Notes: generated from the letters alone by a model not told the origin. Positions 24,877 to 34,491 are shown, counted from the first letter of the stretch. The stretch is 64,000 nucleotides of DNA from JANLQX01 sp031418775 (GCA_031418775.1 JANOJN010000190.1:1-64000); one strand, 5' to 3'. A program made the numbers and translations.

Positions 24877-25833
24877 ATGTCGACGACAGCGGCTGCGGGT
24901 ACCCGAAGTGGACGTGCCGGCGCACTCCGTCGTCGCACCGTTTCCATTCACGGCCATGAAGTCACCTACCGGATGGCCGGCGACGGACCGGTCATCGTGC
25001 CGATCCACGGCATAGCCGGCAGCTCGACGACCTGGCGGGGCGTACTCCCGGCGCTGGCCGAGCACTACACCGTCGTCGCTCCCGACCTGCTCGGGCACGG
25101 CCACTCGGCGAAACCTCGCGGTGACTACTCACTCGGCGCCTACGCGAGCGGCGTCCGCGACCTCCTTGCCGTGCTCGGGCTCGAGCGGGCCACGGTGATC
25201 GGCCACTCGCTCGGTGGTGGCGTCGCCATGCAGTTCGCGTACCAATTCCCTGAACGCGTCGAGCGACTGGTACTCGTTGCCTCGGGTGGTCTCGGTAGGG
25301 AGGTCAGCCCAATCCTTCGGGCCGTGACCTTGCCGGGCGCTGAATACGTGGTCCCCGTGCTGCTCCATCGGAAGGTCCGTGAAGCGGGGGAGTGGCTCGG
25401 CTGGTTGCCCCGCCGGCTTGGCTGGAAGCCCGATGACTCACTGGCCGAGGTGTGGAAGGGCTACACCACATTGACGGATCGGGCCGGCCAGCAGGCGTTC
25501 ATCCATACGGTCCGTTCGGTGATCGATATCGCCGGTCAGCGGGTAAGTGCGCACGATCGGCTGTACCTGGCGGAGGCGTTGCCGACGCTCATCGTTTGGG
25601 GGGACAGTGACCGCATCATCCCGGTGAGCCACGCCCATCTCGCGGCCGAGTCCATGCCGGGGGCGCGGCTGGAGATCCTCGAAGGTGCCGGCCACTTCCT
25701 TCCGTGGCGCGACACGGAACGCTTCCTCGACGTCCTGCTGGACTTCCTCGCCACCACCACGCCGACCCACGTTCCGGAAGAACGCTGGCGCGAACTCCTG
25801 GCCAACGCGCCGCCGGACGACCAGGCCGAGTAG
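24877..25833 (+). CDS. Alpha/beta hydrolase
   Basis: A 318-residue serine hydrolase. 'VPIHGIAGSSTTWRGV' (oxyanion loop), 'VIGHSLGGGVAMQFAYQFPERV' (nucleophile elbow), Asp in 'WGDSDRIIP' and His in 'EGAGHFLPWRD' make a full catalytic triad. It resembles lipase/epoxide-hydrolase-like enzymes common in actinomycetes. ATG at 24877 follows AAGGA. The palindrome over its promoter indicates that it is repressed until a ligand, perhaps a fatty or xenobiotic ester, appears; this is inference. Confidence 0.88.
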   Translation: MSTTAAAGTRSGRAGALRRRTVSIHGHEVTYRMAGDGPVIVPIHGIAGSSTTWRGVLPALAEHYTVVAPDLLGHGHSAKPRGDYSLGAYASGVRDLLAVLGLERATVIGHSLGGGVAMQFAYQFPERVERLVLVASGGLGREVSPILRAVTLPGAEYVVPVLLHRKVREAGEWLGWLPRRLGWKPDDSLAEVWKGYTTLTDRAGQQAFIHTVRSVIDIAGQRVSAHDRLYLAEALPTLIVWGDSDRIIPVSHAHLAAESMPGARLEILEGAGHFLPWRDTERFLDVLLDFLATTTPTHVPEERWRELLANAPPDDQAE

Positions 25834-25984
25834 ACCGGACCCGGGTTGTCCCGCGGTAGCCGGTCGGTCTTCCGAGAACTATGCGCGCGGACCAACGCCC
25901 ATCGCGACAGTGCTCAGCGGGTGTTTTGGGCCCGCTCCTCCGCGAAGCTCACGACGACCAAGTACGCAAGGCTCCGTTGACGGG

Positions 25985-26497
25985 TCAATCCCGGTGCTTT
26001 CCCTTTTCGTTTCCGCGACCCTTCGATCCCTTGCCGCTGCGGTTGCCCTTGTCGCCTCTGGCGTCCTCGTTCTCGTCTTCGTCCTGATCATCGTCGTGGC
26101 GCTTCAGGGTGGTTGAGGTTGCGCTGACCTGTGGCTTCGTTGTAACGGTCGTCGTCACCATGGTCGTTGGGCCGCCAAGGGTCGTTTTCGGGGCGAGGGT
26201 CGTGGTCGGACGATGCGGTTTTCCGCAATCGCTCTTCGCCGCCTTCGCCCGCTCACCCTTTGGCCGCGACGACACGTATTCACCGTGATTCCGCGCGTTC
26301 TCGCACGTGATGACCCGTCGTGGGACTGAGGTGCTGGTGGACGGCCTGATCGTGGTCGTCGCGTCAGTCGGGGCCGCAGGAACCACGACAACGGCGACGA
26401 TCGAGGTCGAAGTCGGCGTCTGCGCGTGCGCTGATCCGCTGACGCCGAAGACGAGAGCGAAAGCGGCGATCGGTGCGAGAAAGCGGGTTGCGTTCAA
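25985..26497 (-). CDS. Secreted Thr-rich protein with charge-segregated tail
   Basis: A protein of about 170 residues with a signal peptide (LNATRFLAPIAAFALVFGVSGSAHA, cut before QTPT). The start is TTG at 26495-26497, preceded by a strong GGAGGAG site. The mature chain is Thr/Pro-rich, has two cysteines, and ends in an acidic block (DDDQDEDENED) followed by a basic block (GNRSGKGSKGRGNEKGKHRD). No family recognised. The tail suggests binding of metal, nucleic acid or wall polymer. It lies 144 bases downstream of the ferritin-like gene on the same strand. Confidence 0.7.
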   Translation of the reverse strand: MNATRFLAPIAAFALVFGVSGSAHAQTPTSTSIVAVVVVPAAPTDATTTIRPSTSTSVPRRVITCENARNHGEYVSSRPKGERAKAAKSDCGKPHRPTTTLAPKTTLGGPTTMVTTTVTTKPQVSATSTTLKRHDDDQDEDENEDARGDKGNRSGKGSKGRGNEKGKHRD

Positions 26498-26641
26498 GGT
26501 GGTCTCCTCCGGGGCGACGTCTACCGCGAGCACGATCACGTCCGTGATCGATGAACTCGCAGAGTGAACGTCGGCTCGCGATGTGAGGAGAATGTGAGCG
26601 ACCTGTGTGCCGATTATTTGGAGCACCCAGCGGGCGGCAGG

Positions 26642-27145
26642 TCAGCGACTGTTCTTGGCGTGCTTCTCGACGAAGTTCAAGATGGCGATGTGCTTCTCGG
26701 TGTCGCGTTCCATCAGGTCGACGAGAAGGCCCCAGAGCGTCGTGTCTTCGACATCGCGGAGCGTCTTCTTCAGCGCCTTCAGTTCCCGGGCGTCGTCCTT
26801 CTCGTTCTCCAGCAGACGATGAGCGACGTCGACAATCGCCGTTGCGTTCGACGACCGGAAGTCCATTCGTGGAACCACCGGTTTGTCGGCGGACAGCTCG
26901 GCTTCGCTCTTGAGCGAAGCCGCCAGCTCGTTGAACATCCGGTGGTGGCGCTTCTCGTCCTCGATCAGCAGATTCACCAGATACCCGAGCGCCGCTGACT
27001 GTGTTCCTTTCGCCGCTTCGACGTACTCCTCGAGCAGGCCACGCTCCTTCGCCACATGGGACGTGAGCGTGGCGTAAAGATCGCGCTCCCACACGCTTCC
27101 ACTGTGGAGGACATCTTGCTGTTCACCGACCGTAGGGTTGTTCAT
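26642..27145 (-). CDS. Ferritin-like four-helix protein
   Basis: A 167-residue, all-helical protein. Helices carry paired acidic and His residues: 'HVAKERGLLEEY', 'LIEDEKRHHRMFNEL', 'LLENEKDDARELKAL' and 'LMERDTEKHIAIL'. This is the pattern of di-iron ferritin/rubrerythrin-like bundles. It may store or oxidise iron, or protect from peroxide. The ATG at 27145 overlaps nothing essential on the other strand, because the YhhN-family gene opposite starts later, at 27249. Confidence 0.72.
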   Translation of the reverse strand: MNNPTVGEQQDVLHSGSVWERDLYATLTSHVAKERGLLEEYVEAAKGTQSAALGYLVNLLIEDEKRHHRMFNELAASLKSEAELSADKPVVPRMDFRSSNATAIVDVAHRLLENEKDDARELKALKKTLRDVEDTTLWGLLVDLMERDTEKHIAILNFVEKHAKNSR

Positions 27146-27248
27146 GGGTGGAGCGTACGGACTGCGTCGTTACGGAGGACAGGGCCTTTCGTCCCGTCAG
27201 GAGCATGACACCCGGTCCGGTCCGGGGCACTCCCGTAGGCTCGCGACT

Positions 27249-27872
27249 GTGAACACCGCGACATGGGCCGCGATCGGGATCGCTGTTGTCGGGGCCGTCG
27301 CGAACTGGTGGTCACGGCTTCGTCACGACGACCGGGTCGAGGCCTGGAGCAAGCCGCTCGTCACGATCGCCATGATCGCCGCGGCGGTTACGATTGACGC
27401 ATCCCCGTCCTCCGCTCGGGTGTGGTTCACGCTCGGTCTCGTCGCCTGTCTGCTGGGTGACGTGGCCCTGCTTCCGGCAGTCGACAGGTTCATCGTGGGT
27501 CTCGGGGCGTTCTGGGTCGGTCACGCCATCTTCTTTATCGGGGCGCTGACGATCGGGGTGCACCGTACGTGGACCGTCGTGCCTGTCGTCGTGCTGTCGC
27601 TGGGAGTAGGGGTCTTCGCCGGTCCGCGGATCGTCCGGGGGAGCGGCTCACTCGCGCCGGCGGTCGGGCTCTACCTCGCGGTGATCGTCGTGATGGCTGT
27701 CCTGGTCGGGGCGACTGGTCGGATCGCTGGCATGGTTGGTGCAATGGCGTTCGTCGTTTCCGACGCCGTGCTCGGCTGGAACCGGTTCGTCCGGGAGGAA
27801 CGGTGGGCAAACGTGACGATCATGGTGACGTATCACCTTGCTCTCGGCGGGTTGGTGCTGACCCTGCTCTGA
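27249..27872 (+). CDS. YhhN/TMEM86 family membrane protein (lysoplasmalogenase type)
   Basis: A 207-residue membrane protein with about seven to eight hydrophobic helices. The family signature is seen in 'SKPLVTIAMIAAAV', 'LGLVACLLGDVALL', 'VGHAIFFIG' and 'GAMAFVVSDAVLGWNRF', with the conserved Asp residues that form the active site. Homologues hydrolyse the vinyl-ether bond of lysoplasmalogens. The start is GTG at 27249 (MNTATWAAIGIA); the upstream extension has no membrane pattern. Confidence 0.83.
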   Translation: MNTATWAAIGIAVVGAVANWWSRLRHDDRVEAWSKPLVTIAMIAAAVTIDASPSSARVWFTLGLVACLLGDVALLPAVDRFIVGLGAFWVGHAIFFIGALTIGVHRTWTVVPVVVLSLGVGVFAGPRIVRGSGSLAPAVGLYLAVIVVMAVLVGATGRIAGMVGAMAFVVSDAVLGWNRFVREERWANVTIMVTYHLALGGLVLTLL

Positions 27873-27919
27873 AGTCACGCTGACGAGGACAGGAGAGGTG
27901 CCGGCCCGTCGCCGGAGGG

Positions 27920-28486
27920 TCAGTACGTGTCAGTTGGTTCGTCGACGAGATGCGTCTTCGGGATGGTCCGCAACCCGCCGGAGAGAAGCTCGGCCATGGC
28001 GGGCACAGGGTCGGAGTCTTGGAAGAACGAGCTGTTGGTGAAATCGGGCTCGCCGCTCGTGGGATCGTTTGCCCACCAGGACGCTTCGAGGGCGATCCCG
28101 TTCGGATCGCTGAAGTAGATCGATCGCATCAGCCCGTGATCGACCACGTCGGTCACCTCGGAACCGGCGCCGAGGAGACGTTCGCGCAACGCCAGCAGCG
28201 CCGCCTCATCGGGAAGGTCCATCGAGAGATGGTCGAACTGGCCGGCGCGGGCATCGAAGACGCCGGCGGGTTTGGCCAGCTCGTTCGTGTGCTGCCCCCG
28301 GTACTCGAAGAAGGCAACGGAGCTCTTCGGACCGAACGAGAAGAAGTAGTGCCGGAACGTGTCGGTGCCGATCGTGGCGACCAGCGGCGCGCCGAGGGCA
28401 CCGTGCCAGAACCGCACCGTCGCGTCCATGTCGTTGGTAATCAAGGCAAGATGATTGAGCCCCTGCCATGGAACGTTCTGCTTCAT
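27920..28486 (-). CDS. Glyoxalase/VOC superfamily protein
   Basis: A 188-residue vicinal-oxygen-chelate protein. It has the two beta-alpha-beta-beta-beta halves with metal ligands His12 ('GLNHLALITNDM'), His86 ('QFDHLSMDL') and Glu134 ('GIALEASWW'). 'YFSDPNGIALEAS' is the classic second-half motif. Could be a glyoxalase-like lyase or ring-cleaving dioxygenase; the substrate is not evident. It converges with the YhhN gene and follows the MBL-fold gene on the minus strand with a 59-base gap. Confidence 0.85.
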   Translation of the reverse strand: MKQNVPWQGLNHLALITNDMDATVRFWHGALGAPLVATIGTDTFRHYFFSFGPKSSVAFFEYRGQHTNELAKPAGVFDARAGQFDHLSMDLPDEAALLALRERLLGAGSEVTDVVDHGLMRSIYFSDPNGIALEASWWANDPTSGEPDFTNSSFFQDSDPVPAMAELLSGGLRTIPKTHLVDEPTDTY

Positions 28487-28545
28487 GATCGATCCTCGGT
28501 CGTCGTTGATGTCGACAGCCAGTATGGACCTGTTTCTCCCCTCTA

Positions 28546-29628
28546 CTAGGCGGCCGCGGCAACGGTGAACGTGGTCCCGACGGCATTGGGGACGTAGGCG
28601 TCGGGGAGCGCCGTCGCGAGGCGCACCTGGGCCCGCCAGCCGGTGCAATGGGCCGGCACAACATGGCTGGGCTGCATCTCGGTAAGTGCACGTACCGTCG
28701 GCTCGATGATTGGCTCGAAAGCCGGACCGGTGAGGTGGAATCCTCCCAGGAGTCCGTGGAGACGGTCCACGCCCGTCAGTCGCATGGCATGGCGGGCGAT
28801 GTTGACCGCCCCGGCGTGGCCGCAACCGGTCAGCACCACGAGGCCCTTGCCACGCACGTTCACCACCATGGCCTGGTCGTCGAGAATCAGCGGGTCCGGT
28901 GCCCACCGGCCGCGGTGGAGGGCCTCGTGAAACGGCATGCCCGTCTCGAAATCCGTGGTGCGGTCGACCTCTCCGGTGATGAGGACGCTGCCGTCGAGAA
29001 GAGCGGAGGGCTCGCGTCGTTCGATGATTTGGAAGCCCTCGCCCTCGAGCGAGCTGCGCTTGAGCACCGGGAGTTCCCATGGAGCCTGCCCAGGGAAAGC
29101 GGCGCGGCGCGGCGTCCAGACGCCGGGGTGCAGGGTGAGCGGGATGCCCGCCCGCTTGCGGAGCCGGGCAAGACCGAGGAAGCCACCGGCGTGGTCGAAG
29201 TGGCCGTGACTCAATACCACGGCCGCGATATCACCGACCTGCACGTCGAGACGTTCCATGTTCGCGGCCATGCCGTCGGGCGACACTCCTGTGTCGAAGA
29301 GCAACGTGTGCGTCCGTGCGCCGCGCCGCACCGTGACCAAGGCGGAGAATCCGTGCTCGGCGACCAGGCCGGGAACAGTCACACCACCCTCGAACTGTTC
29401 CGCGGGGACGCGCGGTGTGCGGCCCATAGCCGCGCGGGTCGCCGGCCCCATGTCGGTCATCAGCCCGTCATAGCTGTTGTCGACGAGCGTGACGATCCGG
29501 ATCTCGTCGACGGGCTCGAGGTGAATCGGATCGACGGCCGCCCCCTCGGTCTGTTGGGGCATCGCGTGCGCGGCCTCATGGGCGTGATCGTGTCCGTCGT
29601 GGTCACCTGCGCACATCGCGCACCTCAT
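28546..29628 (-). CDS. MBL-fold metallohydrolase (dihydropteroate synthase-like/MJ0296 type)
   Basis: A metallo-beta-lactamase-fold protein of about 360 residues. The metal motif HxHxDH reads 'LSHGHFDHAGG' (His141, His143, Asp145, His146), with further ligands in 'GCGHAGAVN' and 'VVPAHCTGW'. A short His/Asp-rich N-terminal stretch (MCAGDHDGHDHAHEAAH) could bind zinc or nickel. Relatives act on pterin or ribosyl phosphate compounds. The start is ATG 29628, or ATG 29616, which has a better GAGGT site. Confidence 0.85.
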   Translation of the reverse strand: MRCAMCAGDHDGHDHAHEAAHAMPQQTEGAAVDPIHLEPVDEIRIVTLVDNSYDGLMTDMGPATRAAMGRTPRVPAEQFEGGVTVPGLVAEHGFSALVTVRRGARTHTLLFDTGVSPDGMAANMERLDVQVGDIAAVVLSHGHFDHAGGFLGLARLRKRAGIPLTLHPGVWTPRRAAFPGQAPWELPVLKRSSLEGEGFQIIERREPSALLDGSVLITGEVDRTTDFETGMPFHEALHRGRWAPDPLILDDQAMVVNVRGKGLVVLTGCGHAGAVNIARHAMRLTGVDRLHGLLGGFHLTGPAFEPIIEPTVRALTEMQPSHVVPAHCTGWRAQVRLATALPDAYVPNAVGTTFTVAAAA

Positions 29629-29730
29629 TCTTGGATGTTCGGGCCATGGCAGGCGGCACCGGATCGCCCCCGGACCACATTCGCACCGCAGCGTCCGCCG
29701 GATCAATCCCGCGTACTGCGGTTTCGTTGG

Positions 29731-29812
29731 GAGAGTGTGCGCTGGGTCGCTCCTGGAGCGACCCAGCGCAACAACCTCTGCGGGTCGCCCGGCTAGCTGC
29801 GCGCCGCGGCTT
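29731..29812 (-). repeat. Dispersed intergenic repeat, copy 1, with a perfect terminator hairpin
   Basis: GCGCTGGGTCGCTCC (29739-29753) and GGAGCGACCCAGCGC (29755-29769) form a 15-base-pair perfect stem. It lies downstream of the minus-strand ABC permease. The hairpin and ~40 flanking bases (including CTAGCnGCGCGCCGC) recur at 37426-37512. Both copies lie just 3' of a minus-strand gene, so a transcription-terminator role is likely. Confidence 0.65.
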
Positions 29813-29817
29813 CCGCC

Positions 29818-32379
29818 TCAGGTGGCTATTGCGGTCAGGATGTTGATGCGGGCGGCGCGTCGAGCAGGCACGATTGCCGCGCCGATCCCGGCGATTGTCG
29901 CGATCAGAGCGATGGTGATGAGTGAACCGGTCGGGACGATGAGCCGGTCCCGTCCACCTACCGGAGCGGCGTGGACCATGGTCCACGCCAGGAACGTGCC
30001 GAGGAGGAGTCCAAGTGCGGTTCCGAACAGGGCGATGATCCCGGATTCCCCGCGGACGCTGGTGCGGACCTGGGCGCGGCTCATACCGACGGCGCGCAAC
30101 AGTCCGAGCTCACGCTTGCGTTCGTGGATCGAAAGCCCGAGCGTGTTGACAATCCCGAGGATCGCGATGAACACCGCGAGGCCGAGGAGTGCGTACATGA
30201 GGGCGAGGACGGTGTCGAGCTCACCGTTCTGCTGCTCGATGAAGGCATCGGTGGTGAGCACCTTTGCGGTCGGGTATGTAGCGGCGGCGCGCTCGACGAC
30301 GCTGGTGTCGTCAGCGCTGACGTAGATCCGCGAGTCGAGTCGTTCAGGGAGGTTCGCTTCGACAGCCGCAAGGCCGACGAACTGGTCCCCAACCGTGTCG
30401 GCGGCCCGGTCATAGATGGCTCTGACGGTGAACGTGACGGTTCCCGTGGGGAAGGTGATGGCCCGGGTGTCGCCGAGGCGCACTGCGTGGGGTCCGGTTC
30501 CGCGGGTGACAGCGATGCCGTCGGGACCGAGTCGGGTGAGGTCGCCGTCGACCTGGCCGAGGTCGAACATCGCGTTGATAGTGCCGACGTCGTAGGCGTT
30601 GAGAAACCCGGGGGTTCCATCGGTCTCGATGGCCGAAATTCTTTGCTCGGTCACGAGGTTCACGCCAGGCTGGGTGGTGAGGCCGGCAGCGACGTTGGGG
30701 GTGAGGCCGGTGCTGGCGTCGATCGCGCCGGAGTCGACGATCACGTTGCCTCGGAAGTCATCGCGAAACGCTCCTGCCCCGGAAGACTTCACCGACGCCG
30801 CAAAGATCGCCAGAAAGCTGACGAGGGCAACTCCGATCATGAGCGACGACGCCGTGCGAGCGGTCCGCTTCGGATTGCGCATCGCGTTCTGGCGTGCGAT
30901 CGCACCGGCGGTGCCCCGCAGGCGAGCGATCGGCGTGCCGAGGAAAGCGGCGAGCGGACGGGCAAGGACCGGGCCCAGCACGGAGACGGCGACGAGCAGC
31001 GCGACGGCGCCGACTCCGACAGTCGTGATGTTGGCGGCGCTGCGACCGACGAGCAGGATCGCGCCAGCGGCAACTGTGGTCAGGGTGCCTCCGACGATAC
31101 GTGACCCTGACACGGCAGAGCGGTCCTTCGCAACGTCGCGCAGCGCGGCGATCGGGGCAACACGTGACGCTCGCCGGGCCGGGAGAACGGCCGCAGCCAA
31201 GGTGATGACGACACCGAGGATGATGGAGCCGAGCACGGTCGCCATGGTGATCTGCAGCGTGTCGAGCGGAATGTCCACCCCGAATGCGCTGAGAAGCGCA
31301 CGCAGGCCCTTGGCGACGCCGACTCCCGCGAGCAGACCGACTGCCGACGCCAGCAGTCCCGTCACCGCGGCCTCAGCCAGGATGGCAAGTCGAACCTGGC
31401 GGCCGGTCGCCCCGACTGCGCGTAACAGCGCCATCTCTCGGGTCCGTTGGGACACGATGATCGAGAACGTGTTGTTGATGATGAACGCACCGACGAACAA
31501 GGCGATGAGAGCGAACATGGTGAGGAACACACCGAACTGGCTGATGTCCTTGCCGATGTCGTTCTGGTGCTCCGCGGTCAGCACAGCACCGGCGATCACT
31601 TCGGTCCCGGTACCCACGACCGGAGCGAGTCGAGCGACAAGGGTGTCTTGGTCGACGCCATCTCGGGCGGTCACCGCGATCGCGTCGACCTGGCCGGGCT
31701 TGTTGAGCACCGCCTCGGCGGTCACATCGTCGAACAGCACCACGGACAGCCCACCTGGGGTATCGACCTCACCGAAACGCGTGATGCCGACAACGGTGGC
31801 CTCGTGTGGGTCGCCTGCTGTGAGCACGGTCGTGCGGTCGCCGACGTCGAGCTTCGCCACTTCGGCGGAATGCTTGTCGATGGCGATCTCGATGGGCTCG
31901 GTCGAGGAAGTCAACCACCACGGCGCGAACTGCCACCACTTCGCCTTTGAGTGCAGCGGCGCGCGCCCGGAAACGATGGTGAAGGGGTTGAGTGCGGGGA
32001 CTGTCACCCAATTCATCCCGAGGACACCGGTTTGCGCGGTGCCCACTGCTTTGCCGCCATGGTCGAGGATCTGGGCGTAGCCGGAGACTTCCACGCTGGC
32101 CTGGTCAACGCCGTCGATACTGCGAACGGTGTCGAGGAGTTCAGCGTTGATCGGCCGACTGCTCTCTCCGTAGCCACGCTCGAGCGGGCTGGCCGCCCGG
32201 ATGTATGCGTCCGTACCTTTGTCCGCTTTCGCGAGCAGGGAGTCGAAGGTGCCACGGATGGTGTCAGTGAGGATGAGGGTCCCCGAGAGGAACGCGACCC
32301 CGAGGATGACCGCGAACGACGTGGCGAGGAGCCGCATCTTGTTGGCGGCGAGCTGCTTGACGGTGAGCTTGGCAATCAT
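29818..32379 (-). CDS. ABC transporter permease with two FtsX/MacB domains
   Basis: An 853-residue membrane protein with an N-terminal anchor helix, an extracellular MacB-type domain, three helices of FtsX domain 1 (about 265-400), a second anchor and extracellular domain, and FtsX domain 2 (about 720-850). 'TFSIIVSQRTREMALLRAVGATGRQVR' and 'LSIHERKRELGLLRAVGMSRAQVR' are the coupling-helix repeats that contact the ATPase. Such permeases export lipids, peptides or antibiotics. It is the last gene of a minus-strand set ATPase-MFS-permease spaced by 6 to 18 bases, divergent from the two-component genes that likely control it. Confidence 0.92.
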   Translation of the reverse strand: MIAKLTVKQLAANKMRLLATSFAVILGVAFLSGTLILTDTIRGTFDSLLAKADKGTDAYIRAASPLERGYGESSRPINAELLDTVRSIDGVDQASVEVSGYAQILDHGGKAVGTAQTGVLGMNWVTVPALNPFTIVSGRAPLHSKAKWWQFAPWWLTSSTEPIEIAIDKHSAEVAKLDVGDRTTVLTAGDPHEATVVGITRFGEVDTPGGLSVVLFDDVTAEAVLNKPGQVDAIAVTARDGVDQDTLVARLAPVVGTGTEVIAGAVLTAEHQNDIGKDISQFGVFLTMFALIALFVGAFIINNTFSIIVSQRTREMALLRAVGATGRQVRLAILAEAAVTGLLASAVGLLAGVGVAKGLRALLSAFGVDIPLDTLQITMATVLGSIILGVVITLAAAVLPARRASRVAPIAALRDVAKDRSAVSGSRIVGGTLTTVAAGAILLVGRSAANITTVGVGAVALLVAVSVLGPVLARPLAAFLGTPIARLRGTAGAIARQNAMRNPKRTARTASSLMIGVALVSFLAIFAASVKSSGAGAFRDDFRGNVIVDSGAIDASTGLTPNVAAGLTTQPGVNLVTEQRISAIETDGTPGFLNAYDVGTINAMFDLGQVDGDLTRLGPDGIAVTRGTGPHAVRLGDTRAITFPTGTVTFTVRAIYDRAADTVGDQFVGLAAVEANLPERLDSRIYVSADDTSVVERAAATYPTAKVLTTDAFIEQQNGELDTVLALMYALLGLAVFIAILGIVNTLGLSIHERKRELGLLRAVGMSRAQVRTSVRGESGIIALFGTALGLLLGTFLAWTMVHAAPVGGRDRLIVPTGSLITIALIATIAGIGAAIVPARRAARINILTAIAT

Positions 32380-32397
32380 GGTGGTGTCGTCTTTCGA

Positions 32398-33711
32398 TCA
32401 GGTGGGTTGGATGAGCGCGGGCGCCGAGTCGGGCCGTGCGTCGACGGTGGTGGGAGACGCTGCGCTCGAACCAGCTCGGTCGGTGCGCAGGGAGGTGAGG
32501 CGAGGGCCTTGGATAGCCGCCGCACAGATCAAGGCGGTGAGACCACCGAGGGCGAACGGCACCCGAGCCGAGGTGGCCTGGATGATCCATCCGATGAGCA
32601 GGGCGCCGAGTGGTGTGGTCCCGAACAGGGCCATCTGGTGCAGGGCCATGACCCGTCCTTGCATCGCCGGTTCGGTGGCCTGTTGGAGCACAACTGTGGT
32701 CACCGACTGGAACGACGCTGAGGCGAAACCGAGGACGACGCTCATGGCGACGAACGGCCAGAAACCAGGAGCGACGGACAGCGCGAGACACGACACGGCG
32801 AAGCCTGCCAGCGAAAGCGCCAGTGTCCGACGCGGGTGCGGCTTGACCCCGGCGATGTAGATGCCACCCACGATCGAGCCGATCGCGCTGACACTCATCG
32901 CGATGCCCACCGATCCCGCACCCCGGTGGAACCCGAAGCGCACCATCGACGGGAACGTGGTGGGAAAGTTGTAGGCGACGGTGCCCACGACGCTCATGAC
33001 GAGCAACGGTCGAGCGACATCGCGGTGGGTGCGTACGTACTCGAAGCCTTCGCGGAGCTTTCCCTTCGCGCTCCCGATGGCCGGCCGATGCACGAGTTCA
33101 GATGAGCGCAGCGCGAGCAACGCCCCGATGACGACGACGTACGACGCGGCGTTCACGATGAAACAGGCTTCGACACCGACGGTCGCGATCAGTGCTCCGG
33201 CAAGTGCGGGACCGATGAGGCGTGAAACCGAGGCAATCGTGCTGTTGGTCGCGACCGCACTGGGGAGCAGTTGCGGTCCCACGAGTTCGTACAGAATCGC
33301 TTGCATCGCCGGTCGTTCGACTGCCAAGGCGATGCCGAACACGAGGGTCAGGGTGTAGATCCACCAGATCGTGATGTGGTCCGACAGAGCGACGGCGGCG
33401 AACGTCGCGGCGAGCAGACCGGACACCGCTGACGTGACGACGAGGATGCGACGGTTGTCGAACCTGTCGACCAGCACGCCGGCGGGGGCGCCGAGAAGCA
33501 GCAGGGGAAGGAACTGCAAGGCCATCGTGACGCCGAGCCGGTCGCTGCGGTTCGTCAACTCCAACACGAGCCAGGTGACGGCGAGGGCATGCGTCCACGA
33601 CCCGATGCTCGAAATCGTCTGGCCGACGAAGTACATCCGGAAGTTCCGGTTGCCGAAGGCCGCCAAACGACGGCCCGAGTCCGTCGTCTTCATCTCGTGT
33701 GGCGTCGCCAT
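32398..33711 (-). CDS. MFS transporter (EntS/Bcr-like efflux pump)
   Basis: A 437-residue protein with about twelve membrane helices of the MFS_3 (enterobactin-exporter-like) group. The 'MYFVGQTISSIGSWTHALAVTWLVLELT' N-terminus and 'LVDRFDNRRILVVTSAVSGLLAA' (motif A-like) are typical. Its place between the ATPase and the permease suggests a joint export or resistance locus. ATG start at 33711, six bases from the ATPase stop. Confidence 0.9.
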   Translation of the reverse strand: MATPHEMKTTDSGRRLAAFGNRNFRMYFVGQTISSIGSWTHALAVTWLVLELTNRSDRLGVTMALQFLPLLLLGAPAGVLVDRFDNRRILVVTSAVSGLLAATFAAVALSDHITIWWIYTLTLVFGIALAVERPAMQAILYELVGPQLLPSAVATNSTIASVSRLIGPALAGALIATVGVEACFIVNAASYVVVIGALLALRSSELVHRPAIGSAKGKLREGFEYVRTHRDVARPLLVMSVVGTVAYNFPTTFPSMVRFGFHRGAGSVGIAMSVSAIGSIVGGIYIAGVKPHPRRTLALSLAGFAVSCLALSVAPGFWPFVAMSVVLGFASASFQSVTTVVLQQATEPAMQGRVMALHQMALFGTTPLGALLIGWIIQATSARVPFALGGLTALICAAAIQGPRLTSLRTDRAGSSAASPTTVDARPDSAPALIQPT

Positions 33712-33717
33712 GATGGC

Positions 33718-34491
33718 TCAGCTCCCGGCCTGCTTGAAGAAGTCGAGGACGATGGCGGCGGTCGGATCGACGAGATCGCCAACGATCCGGCCGTCGGCCA
33801 GGAACACGGCCCGATCGGCGTAGGCAGCGGCGGTCGGGTCGTGGGTGACCATCACCACGGTCTGGTCGAGCTCGCGAACGGCGTTGCGCAGGAACGTGAG
33901 GATCTCGGCTCCGGCGTGGGAATCGAGGTTGCCGGTGGGCTCGTCGGCGAAGATGATCTCGGGTCGCGAGGCCAGGGCGCGAGCGACGGCGACGCGCTGT
34001 TGTTGCCCTCCGGACAACTCCGACGGACGGTGCGTCAACCGGGTGCGCAACCCGACCGTGTCGATGATGTGGTCGAGCCAGGCCGGGTCGGGTTTGCGTC
34101 CGGCGAGTGACATCGGAAGGGTCATGTTCTCCAATGCGTTCAATGTGGGGATCAGGTTGAACGACTGGAAGACGAAGCCGATCCGGTCACGACGAAGCCG
34201 AGTGAGCTCGGCGTCGTGCAGCGTTGCGAGGTCGATGTCCCCGATGCGAATCGAACCCGAAGTCACGGTGTCGAGCCCGGCGAGGCAGTGCAGGAGGGTC
34301 GACTTCCCTGATCCGGATGGTCCCATCAGGGCCGTGAACCGGCCGGCGTCGAAGCCGACCGTGACACCGTCGAGGGCGTTGACGACGGCGTCATGGGCGC
34401 CGTAGATCTTCGTCACATCGACAGCGCGGGCGACGATGCGACGTTGTCCGGGGGGAGAAACGGGTGGGGTAAGGGTTGTTGTAGTGGTCAT
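33718..34491 (-). CDS. ABC transporter ATP-binding protein (LolD/MacB type)
   Basis: A 257-residue ATPase pairing with FtsX-type permeases. Walker A 'GPSGSGKSTLLH', Q-loop 'FVFQSFNLIPTLNALENM', signature 'LSGGQQQR', Walker B 'IIFADEPTGNLD' and the switch His in 'VMVTHDP' are complete. The ATG at 34491 (MTTTTTLTPPV) is chosen; the upstream extension is not family-like. The 163-base gap to the sensor kinase gene holds the divergent promoters. Confidence 0.93.
   Translation of the reverse strand: MTTTTTLTPPVSPPGQRRIVARAVDVTKIYGAHDAVVNALDGVTVGFDAGRFTALMGPSGSGKSTLLHCLAGLDTVTSGSIRIGDIDLATLHDAELTRLRRDRIGFVFQSFNLIPTLNALENMTLPMSLAGRKPDPAWLDHIIDTVGLRTRLTHRPSELSGGQQQRVAVARALASRPEIIFADEPTGNLDSHAGAEILTFLRNAVRELDQTVVMVTHDPTAAAYADRAVFLADGRIVGDLVDPTAAIVLDFFKQAGS

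Noticed and set aside
29971..32080. Long plus-strand frames opposite the 853-residue permease
   Set aside because: They mirror the permease codons and contain no recognisable domain.
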